A stretch of DNA of 64,000 bases, from assembly GCA_035079385.1 (NCBI GenBank), contig JAVHKY010000029.1:13082001-13146000 (forward strand), in the 5' to 3' direction. Position 1 is the first letter of the stretch; the number at the start of each line of letters is the position of its first letter. The notes under the pieces are model-generated. The model ran no database searches and had not been told where the DNA came from. It saw only the letters and a program-made list of their open reading frames with translations. Shown here piece by piece: positions 21,368-30,708 of the stretch. The translations under genes were made by a program, and so were the position numbers. The stretch comes from Aspidiotus rigidus. Taxonomy: Eukaryota; Arthropoda; Insecta; Hemiptera; Diaspididae.

Positions 21368-21779
21368 CATAGTAATTTAAATACGGTGTTGTAATTTTAT
21401 CGATTAAAACTTCAATTTAATAGGTACGTAAATATGAGCTGTAAATTTAATAATTTCATCGAAAATCGCATCGCGACATTTAAAGTTTTTCCAGAAGTTT
21501 TCTGAATCCTGGCCCCTCAATTCCAACATTTTGTAGTTCACACCACCCTCGCGAGCTCCTCCCTCCCCTAATAATTATGTATACTGTAACCCTTCTCTTC
21601 ATTTATAATGAACTTGACGGCATCAGCTGGTGATATCATCAGTCGTGACCCCGATGCACCCTCCAACTATGACATCATCCACTATAACTTCGAACCTGAT
21701 TCTGAAATTAGCGAGTTCAACCACGTTTCAACCACGTCCGTCCCTCATCCTTGTAATCTACAAGTGGTTTAGTACAGTC
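21368..21779. other. AT-rich spacer
   Basis: No gene recognised. A short plus-strand open frame at 21630-21869 is low-complexity and overlaps degenerate RNase H sequence on the other strand. Confidence 0.5.
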
Positions 21780-22432
21780 TTTTTGAGTGGGTTGGAGTTG
21801 TGTGAGTCACAGAAAAAATGGAGACAGGAAAGTTGTTGTGTGGGGAAGTTGAAAAAGGTCGGAAGGTAGGCATATATACGGCCATGAGTTTAGTTGAAAG
21901 TATAGAAGCCCTGTTACAGAAGCGATGAGAAGTTATATTTGTCCGTCGATGGAGTACGCGATGGAGTACGCGTAACCAGATTTGTTGGATAATTTCGACC
22001 CAGCGGTGAGCCAAAGAGTGTAGAAAGCTTCCTGGTTTCATTTTTTGATGTGTTGTTGTACATAGATCGTTTTATGAGATTTGAAAATTTCAGTGAGGTC
22101 AAAACGGATATTTTGTTGAGGGAGAGTCAAGAAGGGAGATATTGTATATTATGGGTTGCAAGGGATTTGCTTTGAAGGGTTTGTTAAGAGAATGGTTGAA
22201 GTGAAGAAGGATATGTTTGGCGGGTGATACGTTATCATTATGATTGAAGATTTGGTTGAAGATTGAAAGGCGGGGAGATGGGGAGACAGAGGACAAAAAG
22301 TTGGAGATTAGGATGAGTGTACGGAAGTGGAGTGGAGGTTCAGCGGCTTCTACACATAAGCTGAGTTCAAAGCTGGTACGGTCTGAGGGAGGAGGTTTGA
22401 ATGGGGTCGAGTAAAGCAAGGGCCAAGTTGTA

Positions 22433-22764
22433 CAGGGGCGGATTTAGCTTATTGCACCGCTGTAGGACGTTCAGATTCTGCCGCCTCTATTTCTTGGAAA
22501 AAAAGTACTTAAAAATTTTTTTTATTCAATTCCCATATACAAAATACCTATTTTTTACTAAAAAAAAAAAAATAAAAACGCAAGTACATTATTAGGTATT
22601 GTGATTTTATGATGAATAATTCATTATTGATTAATGACGTTTGCGGCCTTATGGACGTCAAAATTTACCTTTTCCATTTTTCTTGGAAGAAGGAAAGAGA
22701 AAAAAGAGGAAAAAAGGAAAAATTTGCCGCTCTGGGCAGCTGCCTACACGTAAATCCAGGCCTG
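22433..22764. mobile_element. hAT-like MITE inside the old I-like copy
   Basis: Ends CAGGGGCGGATTTAGC and GTAAATCCAGGCCTG form imperfect terminal inverted repeats. The flanks AAGTTGTA (22425-22432) and AAGTTATA (22765-22772) are 8 bp with one difference, which fits a hAT target duplication. The interior is AT- and purine-rich and carries no transposase. Removing it rejoins the I-like sequence. Confidence 0.72.
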
Positions 22765-23045
22765 AAGTTATATATTGTAGTCCAATCTAGAGCGGATGAG
22801 GCTTTTGTACAGTTAAAGAAGTTTTCTGTTGCAGCCTTTTGAGGGGTGAGGAATGAATTTTATAATATTAAGAGCGCGTGTGCATTTGGCTTTGACGATT
22901 TTAATGTAAAGGGCCCAAGTTAGCTTTTGATAGGAATGTAACCCGAGGAGTTTTTCGTAGTTTCGAGATTGAATTTGGTAGTTTTGTAAAATCAGGGGTT
23001 GGATAGCAGAATAGGTTTTAGAGGGAGAAAATCTGAAGCCGTTTT

Positions 23046-23056
23046 TCAATATCTAT
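23046..23056. repeat. left target-site duplication
   Basis: TCAATATCTAT, identical to 26648-26658. It sits next to the poly-T that marks the 3' end of the leftward element 23057-26647, and it belongs to the older copy's sequence. Confidence 0.9.
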
Positions 23057-23309
23057 TTTTTTTTTTTTTTTTTATTTTTACGAGCACTAGAGCTTCACGA
23101 GGGCTATTGGCTCGGCGTTACAAAAGTTATGAATATTATAAATAACACATGAGAAAGGGAGGTTTTAAGGAAGTTGGTAGAGTAACGGAAAGTGAGGAAG
23201 GATAAGAGGATGGAATATAATGTCGAGTGTAACTGCTTCAGGTAATGGTGTGTAAAAGTTTACAATGTGTGTATGTAGAAGGTTGTAGAGGTATAGTCGA
23301 TGTATGTGT

Positions 23310-25019
23310 TCAGATGTGAGCGTAAAAGTCAGTTTGTCTTAGGTAATGTAGGGTATTCGAAATGATGTCCTGGTTGTTTTTGAGTGCTTGGGTGAGTGAA
23401 GAGGGGGTATCCGAAGAAGAGCGAAGGGGAAAAAGTCTGGGGCATGAAAAAAAGTGTTCCACTGTTAATTTGTCTTTTTGACAGTGGGGACATGAGGGAG
23501 GGGTTAGGATGTAGGGACTGATGAGGTGGGCGTGAGTAATTTTTGTGTGACCAATTCTGAGACGAGAGAGAATTACTTCTTCTCTTCTTGTGTTTTGAAT
23601 GGAGGATACCCAAGGAACCGGGGTTTTTTTGATACTGAGAAGTTTATTATTTGTTTGATTTTCCCAAAGAGTGTTCCATGATTGTGTGATGAGAGAACGA
23701 TAGTAATTTTTGTAATCTAGGGTTGGTAGGGGTGAATTATCAGTTATTTGACTGAGGGAGGTAGCTTGTTTAGCAGCTTGATCAACTGCGTCGTGGTCGG
23801 GGAAATTGGTGTGTCCAGGGATCCATATGAAGATAATTTGAGTGTTGATTGTTTCTAAAGTGTGTAGTGTGAGGAAGATGCGTTGGATTATAGGGTTAGA
23901 GTTGTATGCGTCTGTAAGGGAGTGGAGTGAAGAAAGTGAGTCAGTGAGAATAATGAATTTACCGTTTGGGGGTAGTTGAGAGAGGTGGGAAAGGCAGGAA
24001 AAAATGGCCATCAGTTCGGCTGTAGAAATAGAGGCTATATTTCGGATGCGATGAAAAGATATTTCCCCGTCGATGGAGTATGCGTAAGCTGCTTTAGTAG
24101 ATGTTTTCGACCCATCGGTGAGGCAAAGTGAATGGTCAGGGTATTCTTGAAGTAGTTGGTTGATATGTTGGGTAAAACCAGGTTTGTCATATTTTGGGAT
24201 TTCTGTGAGATCTAGGCGTATTTTAGGTTGAGGGAAGGTCCAAGGGGGGAAGGTTGTGTATATGGGTTCTAGGGGATGTGCTATGAACGGTTTGTTGATC
24301 AGGTGATTGAATTGAAGGCGAATACGTTTGGTGGAGGATTGGTTGTGATTGTGGTGAAAGATTCGTTTAAAGATTGGAAGTTGTGGGAATTGTGCTACAG
24401 AGGATAAAAAGTTGGAGGTTAGGATGAGCCTTCGAAAGTGAAGGGGAGGATCTGCGGCTTCTGCACATAGGCTAAGTTTGGGGCTGGTGCGATAAGCTCT
24501 CAGGGCAATCCTGAGAGAAGATGTCTGGATGGGGTCGAGTAAGGCAAGGACGGTTTTTTTTGCTGTGTTGTAGATCGGGGAACCATAATCTAATTTTGAG
24601 CGAATAAGACTTTTGTATAGAAGAAGGAGTAACTTTCTGTTGCAGCCTTTAGATGGGTGAGATATGTATTTTATTATGTTTAGAGCGCGTGTGCATTTGG
24701 CTTTGAGGGTTTTAATGTGGGGGGCCCAGGTAAGTTTTTGGTCAAAATGTAAGCCGAGAAGTTTGCCGTAGTTACGAGATGGGATTTGGAAGTTTTGTAG
24801 AATTAGAGGAGGTAAGGAGGGGATAGGATTTCTTTTTTTGAAAATAACTGAGTAGGTTTTCGAGGAAGAAAATCTGAATCCTCTTTTTGATGTCCATGTA
24901 GTGATTGAGTTAAGGGTATCCTGTAGGAGTCTGTGGGCTCTTTGCGGATTTGCTGAACGGATAGTGATGTTATAGTCATCAGCGAAAAGACGCTGGGTGA
25001 GGGGGGGGGGTTTACACAT
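23310..25019 (-). CDS. RT motif C, thumb, RNase H and zinc knuckle
   Basis: Leftward, 569 codons. Residues about 8-19 (LTQRLFADDYNI) are RT motif C. FRFSSSKTYSVIF and LGLHFDQKLTWAPHIK are the thumb. From about residue 290, LCLTDGSKTSTKAAYAYSID, STAELMAIFSCL, FIILTDSLSSLHSL and HDAVDQAAK give the full D-E-D-D set of RNase H. The C-terminal CPHCQKDKLTVEHFFSC is a Cys2-His-Cys knuckle. It is frame-shifted relative to the RT fingers by the homopolymer at about 25002-25011, which may be mutation or base-call error. Confidence 0.92.
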   Translation of the reverse strand: MCKPPPLTQRLFADDYNITIRSANPQRAHRLLQDTLNSITTWTSKRGFRFSSSKTYSVIFKKRNPIPSLPPLILQNFQIPSRNYGKLLGLHFDQKLTWAPHIKTLKAKCTRALNIIKYISHPSKGCNRKLLLLLYKSLIRSKLDYGSPIYNTAKKTVLALLDPIQTSSLRIALRAYRTSPKLSLCAEAADPPLHFRRLILTSNFLSSVAQFPQLPIFKRIFHHNHNQSSTKRIRLQFNHLINKPFIAHPLEPIYTTFPPWTFPQPKIRLDLTEIPKYDKPGFTQHINQLLQEYPDHSLCLTDGSKTSTKAAYAYSIDGEISFHRIRNIASISTAELMAIFSCLSHLSQLPPNGKFIILTDSLSSLHSLTDAYNSNPIIQRIFLTLHTLETINTQIIFIWIPGHTNFPDHDAVDQAAKQATSLSQITDNSPLPTLDYKNYYRSLITQSWNTLWENQTNNKLLSIKKTPVPWVSSIQNTRREEVILSRLRIGHTKITHAHLISPYILTPPSCPHCQKDKLTVEHFFSCPRLFPLRSSSDTPSSLTQALKNNQDIISNTLHYLRQTDFYAHI

Positions 25020-26053
25020 TTGGTGATATCATTTATTGCTATTAGAAAAAGTAAGACACTGAAGACTTCTCCTTGAGGGACTCCATTTTGGACCGGAAGG
25101 GGAGGGGAGGTTATGTTATTGATTCTTACTAGAAGGGTTCTGTCGTTGAGAAAAGTTTGTAGGATGTTAGGGAGGTGGCCCCGGAGACCAATTTTGTAAA
25201 GTTCGGTAGAGATGAGGTGTCTCCATACCCGGGGCAAGGCCTCTTGGAGATCAAAGAAGATAGAGTATAGGGAGGATTTGTTATTGGTGACATCGTTGAT
25301 TTGAGATTGGAGATCATAAAGGGGTTGTATAGTGTTTCGTCCTTTTCTGAAGCCATATTGGAAGGGAGAGAGGATGTTATTGGATTCTAGATACCACAAG
25401 AGTCTTTTGTTCAGAATTTTTTGAAATAATTTGCCAAGAACGCTAGAAAGAGCTATGGGGCGATATGAGGCAGGGAGGAGAGGGTCCGAGCCAGGTTTCA
25501 ATATGGGGAGAATGATGACTGTTTTCCAGAAGACAGGATAGGTGTTTTGTGAAAAAATAGAGTTGAATAAAGAAAGAAGATAAGTGAGCGAGTTTGGATG
25601 GAGATTCTTTATCATGGCCGCGTGAATGTTGTCAAGTCCGGGGGAGGCGTTTCTCAGATTTTTATTTATAGTATTCGATAGTTCGTTTTCGGATATGGGG
25701 AGGTTGTATGGAAGAGGTTCATTTGAAGGAGGATCAAAAGATATATCAAATTTTTCTTGTTGGAGTTTGTATTCTAAAAAGTCGGAGTCGTAGTTAGTGT
25801 TGGAGGATACTGAGGTATAATGTTTAGCTAGGATTTCGGAGATGAGTAGGGGGTCTGAGGTTATTGAGTGATCTGTTTTTAGTTGGCTGATAGAACGAAA
25901 AGAACCATTACCCGTGAGTTTTTTAATATCTCTCCACATGGTGGAGATAGACACAGGATGGTTCAACCCCGCTACAAATGTACTCCAGGACTGTTTCTTA
26001 CCGGAACGGACCAGGACTCTCGCTTTCGCGCGGGCTTTTTTGTATAGGATCAA
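24803..26053 (-). CDS. reverse transcriptase of the young I-like element
   Basis: Leftward reading. It starts in the basic linker (KKARAKARVLVRSGKKQSW). RT text follows: ILPILKPGSDPLLPASYRPI, QYGFRKGRNTIQPL, IFFDLQEALPRVWRH (motif A) and QNGVPQGEVFSVLLF (motif B). The frame then shifts just before motif C at the C-tract, after KCVNPP. The palm catalytic FADD lies in the next frame (23310-25019). The upstream frame extends to the endonuclease without an obvious stop. There is no true start Met; it is internal to a polyprotein. Confidence 0.9.
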   Translation of the reverse strand: MILYKKARAKARVLVRSGKKQSWSTFVAGLNHPVSISTMWRDIKKLTGNGSFRSISQLKTDHSITSDPLLISEILAKHYTSVSSNTNYDSDFLEYKLQQEKFDISFDPPSNEPLPYNLPISENELSNTINKNLRNASPGLDNIHAAMIKNLHPNSLTYLLSLFNSIFSQNTYPVFWKTVIILPILKPGSDPLLPASYRPIALSSVLGKLFQKILNKRLLWYLESNNILSPFQYGFRKGRNTIQPLYDLQSQINDVTNNKSSLYSIFFDLQEALPRVWRHLISTELYKIGLRGHLPNILQTFLNDRTLLVRINNITSPPLPVQNGVPQGEVFSVLLFLIAINDITKCVNPPPSPSVFSLMTITSLSVQQIRKEPTDSYRIPLTQSLHGHQKEDSDFLPRKPTQLFSKKEILSPPYLL

Positions 26054-26344
26054 GTCGGATTGGGTGCGAGTGGAGTTGTACGTGCGGAGGGTTTTTTTGC
26101 GGTTTTTGATGGCTAGTTGGATCTCATTTGACCACCATGGAACTTGATTTGGTTTCTTTTTTCCTGAAGAGCGCGGTATGGAAGATTCTGCGGAGTCGGT
26201 AATGAATTTTGTGAAAGTTTGTAGGGCTGTAGAACAGTTGGAGGGGTCTGGGAGGGAGGAGGTATTTGAAGTAAGGTCGTAAAAGAGATCCCAGTTTGCT
26301 TTGTTAATAAGCCAGCGAGAGGGAGTTGAGAAATTTTCATTGGA

Positions 26345-26647
26345 TAGAGATTGTGATTGAATTAAAATTGGGAAGTGGTCGCTGTCGCATAAATCGGGGT
26401 GGGTAGACCATGTGAGTTTGGGTGAGAGGGATGAGGATGAGAAGCAGAGGTCAATTGCTGAAAGGGAGCCAGAAGTAGAGTTAAGGTGAGTAGGGATCCC
26501 GGGAATGTTGAGAAGAGTTAGATCGTTGTTAGAGGTGAGTAGGTTGTCTAATATGTTGCCGCGTGAATTTGTACGAAATGTACTGGAGATAAGACCCCAG
26601 GTGAAACTGTGAGCGTTAAAGTCCCCCCCAATTACATAAGGGGGAGG
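26345..26647 (-). CDS. APE-type endonuclease, C-terminal part
   Basis: Reads leftward and begins GGDFNAHSFTWG at the truncation point. Then come RGNILDNLLTSNN, PTHLNSTSGSLSAIDLCF and CDSDHFPI. The D-N pair of GDFNAH and the SDH triad are active-site signatures of exonuclease-endonuclease-phosphatase fold enzymes in non-LTR elements, which nick target DNA. The N-terminal half, with the first catalytic Asn and Glu, is missing. The frame runs on toward the RT through a Ser- and Pro-rich linker. Confidence 0.85.
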
Positions 26648-26658
26648 TCAATATCTAT
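26648..26658. repeat. right target-site duplication
   Basis: TCAATATCTAT, an exact match to 23046-23056. It borders the 5'-truncated end of the young I-like element. Confidence 0.9.
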
Positions 26659-26780
26659 GCGGTAATTGAATGAAGGGTTTCTTGAAGGAGTCTGTGGGCT
26701 CTTTGGAGGGAATCGTGTGTTATGTGATTGTCTGATTTTTAGGACTAGTTTCATGATATCACCGAAGTGATAATGCCTTG
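26659..26780 (-). pseudogene. old I-like copy, RT remainder
   Basis: Continues the old copy beyond the young insertion. The plus-strand text GGAGTCTGTGGGCTCTTTGG matches 24928-24947 in the young copy (the region coding NPQRAHRLLQ). Reading on from 23056 restores the same order as in the young element. It degrades within about 120 bp. Confidence 0.78.
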
Positions 26781-28610
26781 ACAGTTCTTTACTCGTTTGA
26801 AACAAATTCAATGTATTCCTCAATCAATGAATCTCAATAAGAAAGTTACCAGAAAAAAAAATAGCTTTTGATTTTGGCGATTTAATTTTAAATAAAATTT
26901 AACGTACACTCAATGTAACGACGTTACTGCTCTCTTTCTTACATTACTATAAAGAAATTCAAATGAGGTAGAAGCTGACGACTGTCCGACCTCAACTTCA
27001 GGTAAATATTAGAATGTTGGAAATTTTTCCACCTTCAGCTCGTGTGGTTTACTTGTAGCACTTCGTTCGCTTTGATGTTGTCCAATTGATGCTCGTACAA
27101 TAATTCACGAGTACTATATTATACATACACTTCAACGACGCCTCGTGACGACGTTGATTTTCATCTCCTTTAGCGCAGAGATACGACATCGTCCGTTCAA
27201 ATAGCCTGTAGCAGCGTTGTTGGTCGGATTATAGAAAATTTTTCTCTTTTGTTGGAAAACACGGCAGAAAGCGTTCTATTGTTCTCCAATAAACTGTCAT
27301 TCTTCGTGCTAATAATAAAATGGAAGTGAACTTGAGAACAGTTTGAACTTCGTTGAAGAACCCATCACACTGTGGCGAGGTTCAGATCTTATACACGGTA
27401 AATTGTAGTGCGACGTTGAAGGGCGTAGCAAGCTCGCTGCTCAAACTATAATACAGAACACGTAGCATCAGCCACCGCATATGACAAGAGAAAAGTACAA
27501 GGTACGAAAAGTGTATTTGCCAATGTTTCGTAACGAGAGTAGTGTTCTTCGCAGCCTGTAGTGGCAATTTAAATAAGACCAAAGAGTCTCCTAGTATACG
27601 CTATTCTACCGTAGAATATAAATTTTCTGCCTTCTTTATTCTTTTGCTTCTTCGACTTTCTTACTTCAACAATTTTTCACGTAAATTCTCGACTTTTTTC
27701 CTTTCTCTCTCTTTCCTTTTTTTTTTTTTTTAATAATACAGTAAATATTTTTTAACGCGCTCTATGATTGTAATCTCAACGAAGAGGAAATAATGTGAGA
27801 AAAAAAAAAAAAGAGGAAAAGAAGAGAAGAAAAGTTAAGAAGTACCTACCCACTCAAATGTCTGCGTTACGAGGGCACAAGGGACGAACCATTTGCGGAA
27901 CACTCCGGGAACAAGGGAGGTGGACATTATATATAATATATAAAAAAAAAAAGGTACGCGAGTACAATTTAGTTCTCCGAGAGTAATGCGATTTACGATT
28001 TACAATACGTTACATACATAAAAAAGAATAGTGTTTTCCCTCTTCGCATAGAAAAAATGTGAAGGAAGGAGAGTACGTACAGCTCACTGAAATTTTTACG
28101 TCTTGCAATACAGTATGTATAAATTATATATCTGATATAAATTCAGTTAAGGGAATGTGATAATCGTTAAAAATTTATATTCTATTTAATATCGTATCCT
28201 CGAGAGAAAAAAATACAGAACCTAAAAACTGTACGCAGTATTATGACAGGCATATAACGAGAATATAAACGATACGAGAAGGGGAGAGTGAAAGTGAGGT
28301 GGAGATAGATTTCGTAGTATGATTTATGTTCAGTTTTTACGCTGGAAAGCGAATCGCCCATGCATGAAACCGCTTATATTCGATTTACAAATCACGAAAA
28401 ATTTGAAAATTGATGGATATTTAAAAAGTTTCAAGTCGAGTCGCTATCAAAATACGTACCAACCGAGACGAGAGGAAAAAAATAAGGCATTGCGCGACAA
28501 GATTTTACGATTTAATAGCATTTGTGCGCCTATTAATGCGCGATAAGTTTCTTCATATTGAAACGTTTTTCTCGTCTAATACACCGTTCTAATAATATGG
28601 TCCAAACGCT
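26781..28610. other. AT-rich spacer
   Basis: No gene recognised. T-rich (27715-27735), A-rich (27800-27830) and TATA-rich (27930-27950) stretches occur. Short open frames lack any known domain and have low-complexity Lys/Arg or Phe/Leu composition. It could be intron or intergenic DNA. Confidence 0.55.
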
Positions 28611-28663
28611 AAGTCTTCCTCAAAATACAATTGATTCGGTTCTCTAAAATATGACCAGAAACA

Positions 28664-29067
28664 TCTAACGACGACATACTCAACGATTAAAACGTACGGA
28701 GATATTTGAATAGAGCCACAGAAATGAAAATACACCGGAGCGCTTTCGATTAAAAAACCATTGTCAACGGGGACGTGAAAGCAACTGAACCAACTCCGGC
28801 CGACAACAAGAACTACCGAGGAGGACATGACTGAACTAGCGAGTCATCACAATGTGAATCATACTCATAAACTAATTCAATCAAACCCTCATCAGGTATG
28901 TACCTGTTGAGCACATTTAGGTTATCGTTATTCAGGTGGCGAATAATTTCGATGTGTTCTAGCGCGGTACGTTTGAAAGCCGAGGACTCTCTATGGAGGA
29001 GGGACTCAGATCCCTCTATGAAACCATGGCCAGTGGTAATAAGACGGTCCGCAAATGCCGAATCACC
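28664..29067 (-). repeat. left inverted arm of PLE D
   Basis: Inverted copy of 30085-30488 with only a few mismatches by eye. On the minus strand it encodes the endonuclease C-terminus, from SAFADRLITTGHGF to the stop. An open plus-strand frame that crosses it (28898-29067) is antisense of that coding sequence and is not part of the RT. Confidence 0.92.
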
Positions 29068-29863
29068 TGTCGGCTTATTTCCGAGTATCCCTAGAGCTAC
29101 TGCCATGCAACATATGGGAGACCTTTTGATCCAATCTAATATCTGTCACGAAGAGTTGGCAGAATTTTTTAATTTACTCAATATTTGTTGGTCTCTCAAC
29201 TTTTGCAAATTTGAAGGCAAATTTTTCGAATTTCCTGAGGAGGTAGGTATCCCTATTGGCTCTCCTCTGGGTTCCCTCATTTCGGAGTTTTTCATGTCTA
29301 AATTTGAGCTTGATCTCTTCTCCTCTGGTCAGGGGTTTTTGGGTCATATATATTATTGGCACAGGTACTTCGACGATGTGTTGTGTTTGTGGACCGGTCA
29401 ACGGGATCTCCTTTTGGAGTTTCTCAGGTATCTTAACAGTTTATATCCATCCATCAAATTTACGTTAGAAGTAGGCGGTTCATCTATAAACTTTTTGGAC
29501 CTTACTATCTCTAATAGAGAAGGTGCCCACGAATTCGCCATATATAGAAAAGATACCTCGACCGATATTACTGTCCACGGCAGATCTTTCTGCCCGGTTG
29601 CTCACAAATATGCCGGTTTTAACAGCTATACCCACCGGTTGACGAGTATTCCATTAGGTCAGCTCGCTTTTCAACAGGAGCTTTTGACAATAAAGCACTT
29701 GGCCAGAGTTAACGAGATCAGCTTGGATATTGACTTGATGGTCCATAGGAAATTGACTCGGAAATGCCTTGATTCCACTACCTTCCTCCCCCGTAATCCA
29801 GCGTCGGATAGTAGGGAACGTTGGATTAGGCTTCCGTTTTTGGGAAATTTTCTTCCCAATTAG
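29068..29863 (+). CDS. reverse transcriptase of PLE D, 5'-truncated
   Basis: Plus-strand RT starting VGLFPSIPRATAMQHMGDLL, with no start codon of its own. Motif B is EVGIPIGSPLGSLISEFF. Motif C is HIYYWHRYFDDVLCLW (YFDD, both Asp present). The thumb has IKFTLEVGGSSINFLDLTIS, then IYRKDTSTDITVHG and AHKYAGFNSYTHRLTSIPLG. The frame stops at 29861-29863 after FLGNFLPN. Compared with the related copy at 30.7-31.7 kb, one base seems lost near 29845, separating the RT from the endonuclease. Motif A is missing. Confidence 0.88.
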
Positions 29864-29895
29864 GTCGTGTCCTCCTCCCATTTGGGTTTCGGCCA

Positions 29896-30339
29896 GTGTT
29901 TTACAATCTGAACACTGTGAAAAGCTTGTTCGTTAAGTTAAAGGACCCCATCCCACTGGTCGAAAGAAGCGGGGTTTACAAAATTGAGTGTAATGATTGT
30001 AATGAAATTTATATAGGCGAGACTGGACGTCAGCTCAAAATTAGAATAGATGAGCATAGGAAGGCGTGGGAAAAGAAGAAATTGGGTGATTCGGCATTTG
30101 CGGACCATCTTATTACCACTGGCCATGGTTTCATAGAGGGATCTGAGTCCCTCCTCCATAGAGAGTCCTCGGCTTTCAAACGTACCGCGCTAGAACACAT
30201 CGAAATTATTCGCCACCTGAATAACGATAACCTAAATGTGCTCAACAGGTACATACCTGATGAGGGTTTGATTGAATTAGTTTATGAGTATGATTCACAT
30301 TGTGATGACTCGCTAGTTCAGTCATGTCCTCCTCGGTAG
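29896..30339 (+). CDS. GIY-YIG endonuclease of PLE D
   Basis: An open frame of 147 codons after the single frame break. FYNLNTVKSLFVKLKDPIP is followed by SGVYKIECNDC and EIYIGETGRQLKIRIDEH: the GVY and YIG signatures, Cys pair, Arg and His. Then come SAFADHLITTGHGF and LNRYIPDEGLIELVYEYDSH to the stop. It is the intact C-terminal domain of a Penelope RT-endonuclease, which makes the DNA break that primes reverse transcription. The 3' two-thirds is duplicated in the left arm. Confidence 0.88.
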   Translation: MFYNLNTVKSLFVKLKDPIPLVERSGVYKIECNDCNEIYIGETGRQLKIRIDEHRKAWEKKKLGDSAFADHLITTGHGFIEGSESLLHRESSAFKRTALEHIEIIRHLNNDNLNVLNRYIPDEGLIELVYEYDSHCDDSLVQSCPPR

Positions 30340-30381
30340 TTCTTGCTGTCGGCCGGAGTTGGTTCAGTTGCTTTCACGTCC

Positions 30382-30417
30382 CCGTTGACAATGGTTTTTT
30401 AATCGAAAGCGCTCCGG
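30382..30417 (+). ncRNA. degenerate hammerhead-like fold of PLE D
   Basis: CCG, TTGACAA, T, GGTTTTTTAATC, GAAAGCGCTC, CGG. The CCG/CGG pair sits where helix I should, AGC/GCT is a palindromic stem III and the middle is stem II. The core TTGACAA differs from CTGATGA, so cleavage is doubtful. An inverted copy lies in the left arm near 28735-28770. Confidence 0.5.
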
Positions 30418-30667
30418 TGTATTTTCATTTCTGTGGCTCTATTCAAATTACTCCGTACGTTTTAATCGTTGAGTATGTCGTCGTTAGATCTTCCTCAAAA
30501 GTTGTTTCTTCTTTATCATATGTTAATGTCATTCTGTAACGACATTTCTTCGTTTAGGGATTCAACGAGGGTTGGGAAGATCAATCGAACCTACTACCAT
30601 GAAAACGCGAAAGGACGAATACTTCGAAGGAACAGTAAACAATGCAAACCGCAGAAAAAATATAAAA

Positions 30668-30706
30668 CGACGAGAACTTTCGGTTAATAAACCATCATCA
30701 AGCCTG
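30668..30706 (-). ncRNA. hammerhead-like fold of PLE E
   Basis: On the minus strand: TTGATGA, T, GGTT-TATT-AACC, then GAAAGTTCTC. Stem II is perfect (four pairs), the core differs from CTGATGA by one base, and helix I has up to three pairs including a wobble (GGC/GTC). Stem III is a minimal AG..CT. Confidence 0.5.
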
Positions 30707-30708
30707 GA

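Larger units (their letters stand above)
21780..23056 (-). pseudogene. old I-like copy, 3' part, split by two insertions
   Basis: Reads leftward. At 22813-23049 it has FRFSPSKTYSAI and KCTRALNIIKFIPHPSKGCN, the RT thumb. After the MITE at 22433-22764 it continues at 22099-22419 with ELSLCVEAAEPPLHFRTL, and then a decayed RNase H to about 21780. A younger copy of the same family is inserted at 23057-26647, and the remaining RT text resumes at 26659. Many stops show it is dead. A 3' poly-A was not found. Confidence 0.83.
23057..26647 (-). mobile_element. young I-like non-LTR retrotransposon, 5'-truncated
   Basis: A leftward element of about 3.6 kb bounded by an exact 11-bp target duplication and ending in a T tract (23057-23073; poly-A on its strand). 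In order it encodes the C-terminal part of an APE-like endonuclease (from 26647), the RT, a connector, RNase H and a C-terminal Cys/His knuckle. Only one clear frame break is seen in the RT-RNase H part, in a G/C homopolymer near 25002-25011. The 5' end lies inside the endonuclease. The domain order and the RNase H place it near the I superfamily. Confidence 0.92.
28614..30500 (+). mobile_element. Penelope-like element D, young, 404-bp inverted arms
   Basis: The direct repeat TCTTCCTCAAAA (28614-28625 and 30489-30500) bounds it. After a 38-nt tail (28626-28663), the left arm 28664-29067 is an almost identical inverted copy of 30085-30488. The arms contain the 3' half of the endonuclease frame, the 3' UTR and a hammerhead-like fold. 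Between the arms lie the RT and the start of the endonuclease, reading rightward. The RT begins abruptly at VGLFPS where the left arm ends, so the element is 5'-truncated. The few arm differences suggest recent insertion. Confidence 0.92.

Noticed and set aside
28898..29067. N-terminal extension of the PLE D reverse transcriptase
   Set aside because: The plus-strand text here is antisense of the endonuclease end in the inverted left arm; the open frame crosses the junction by chance.
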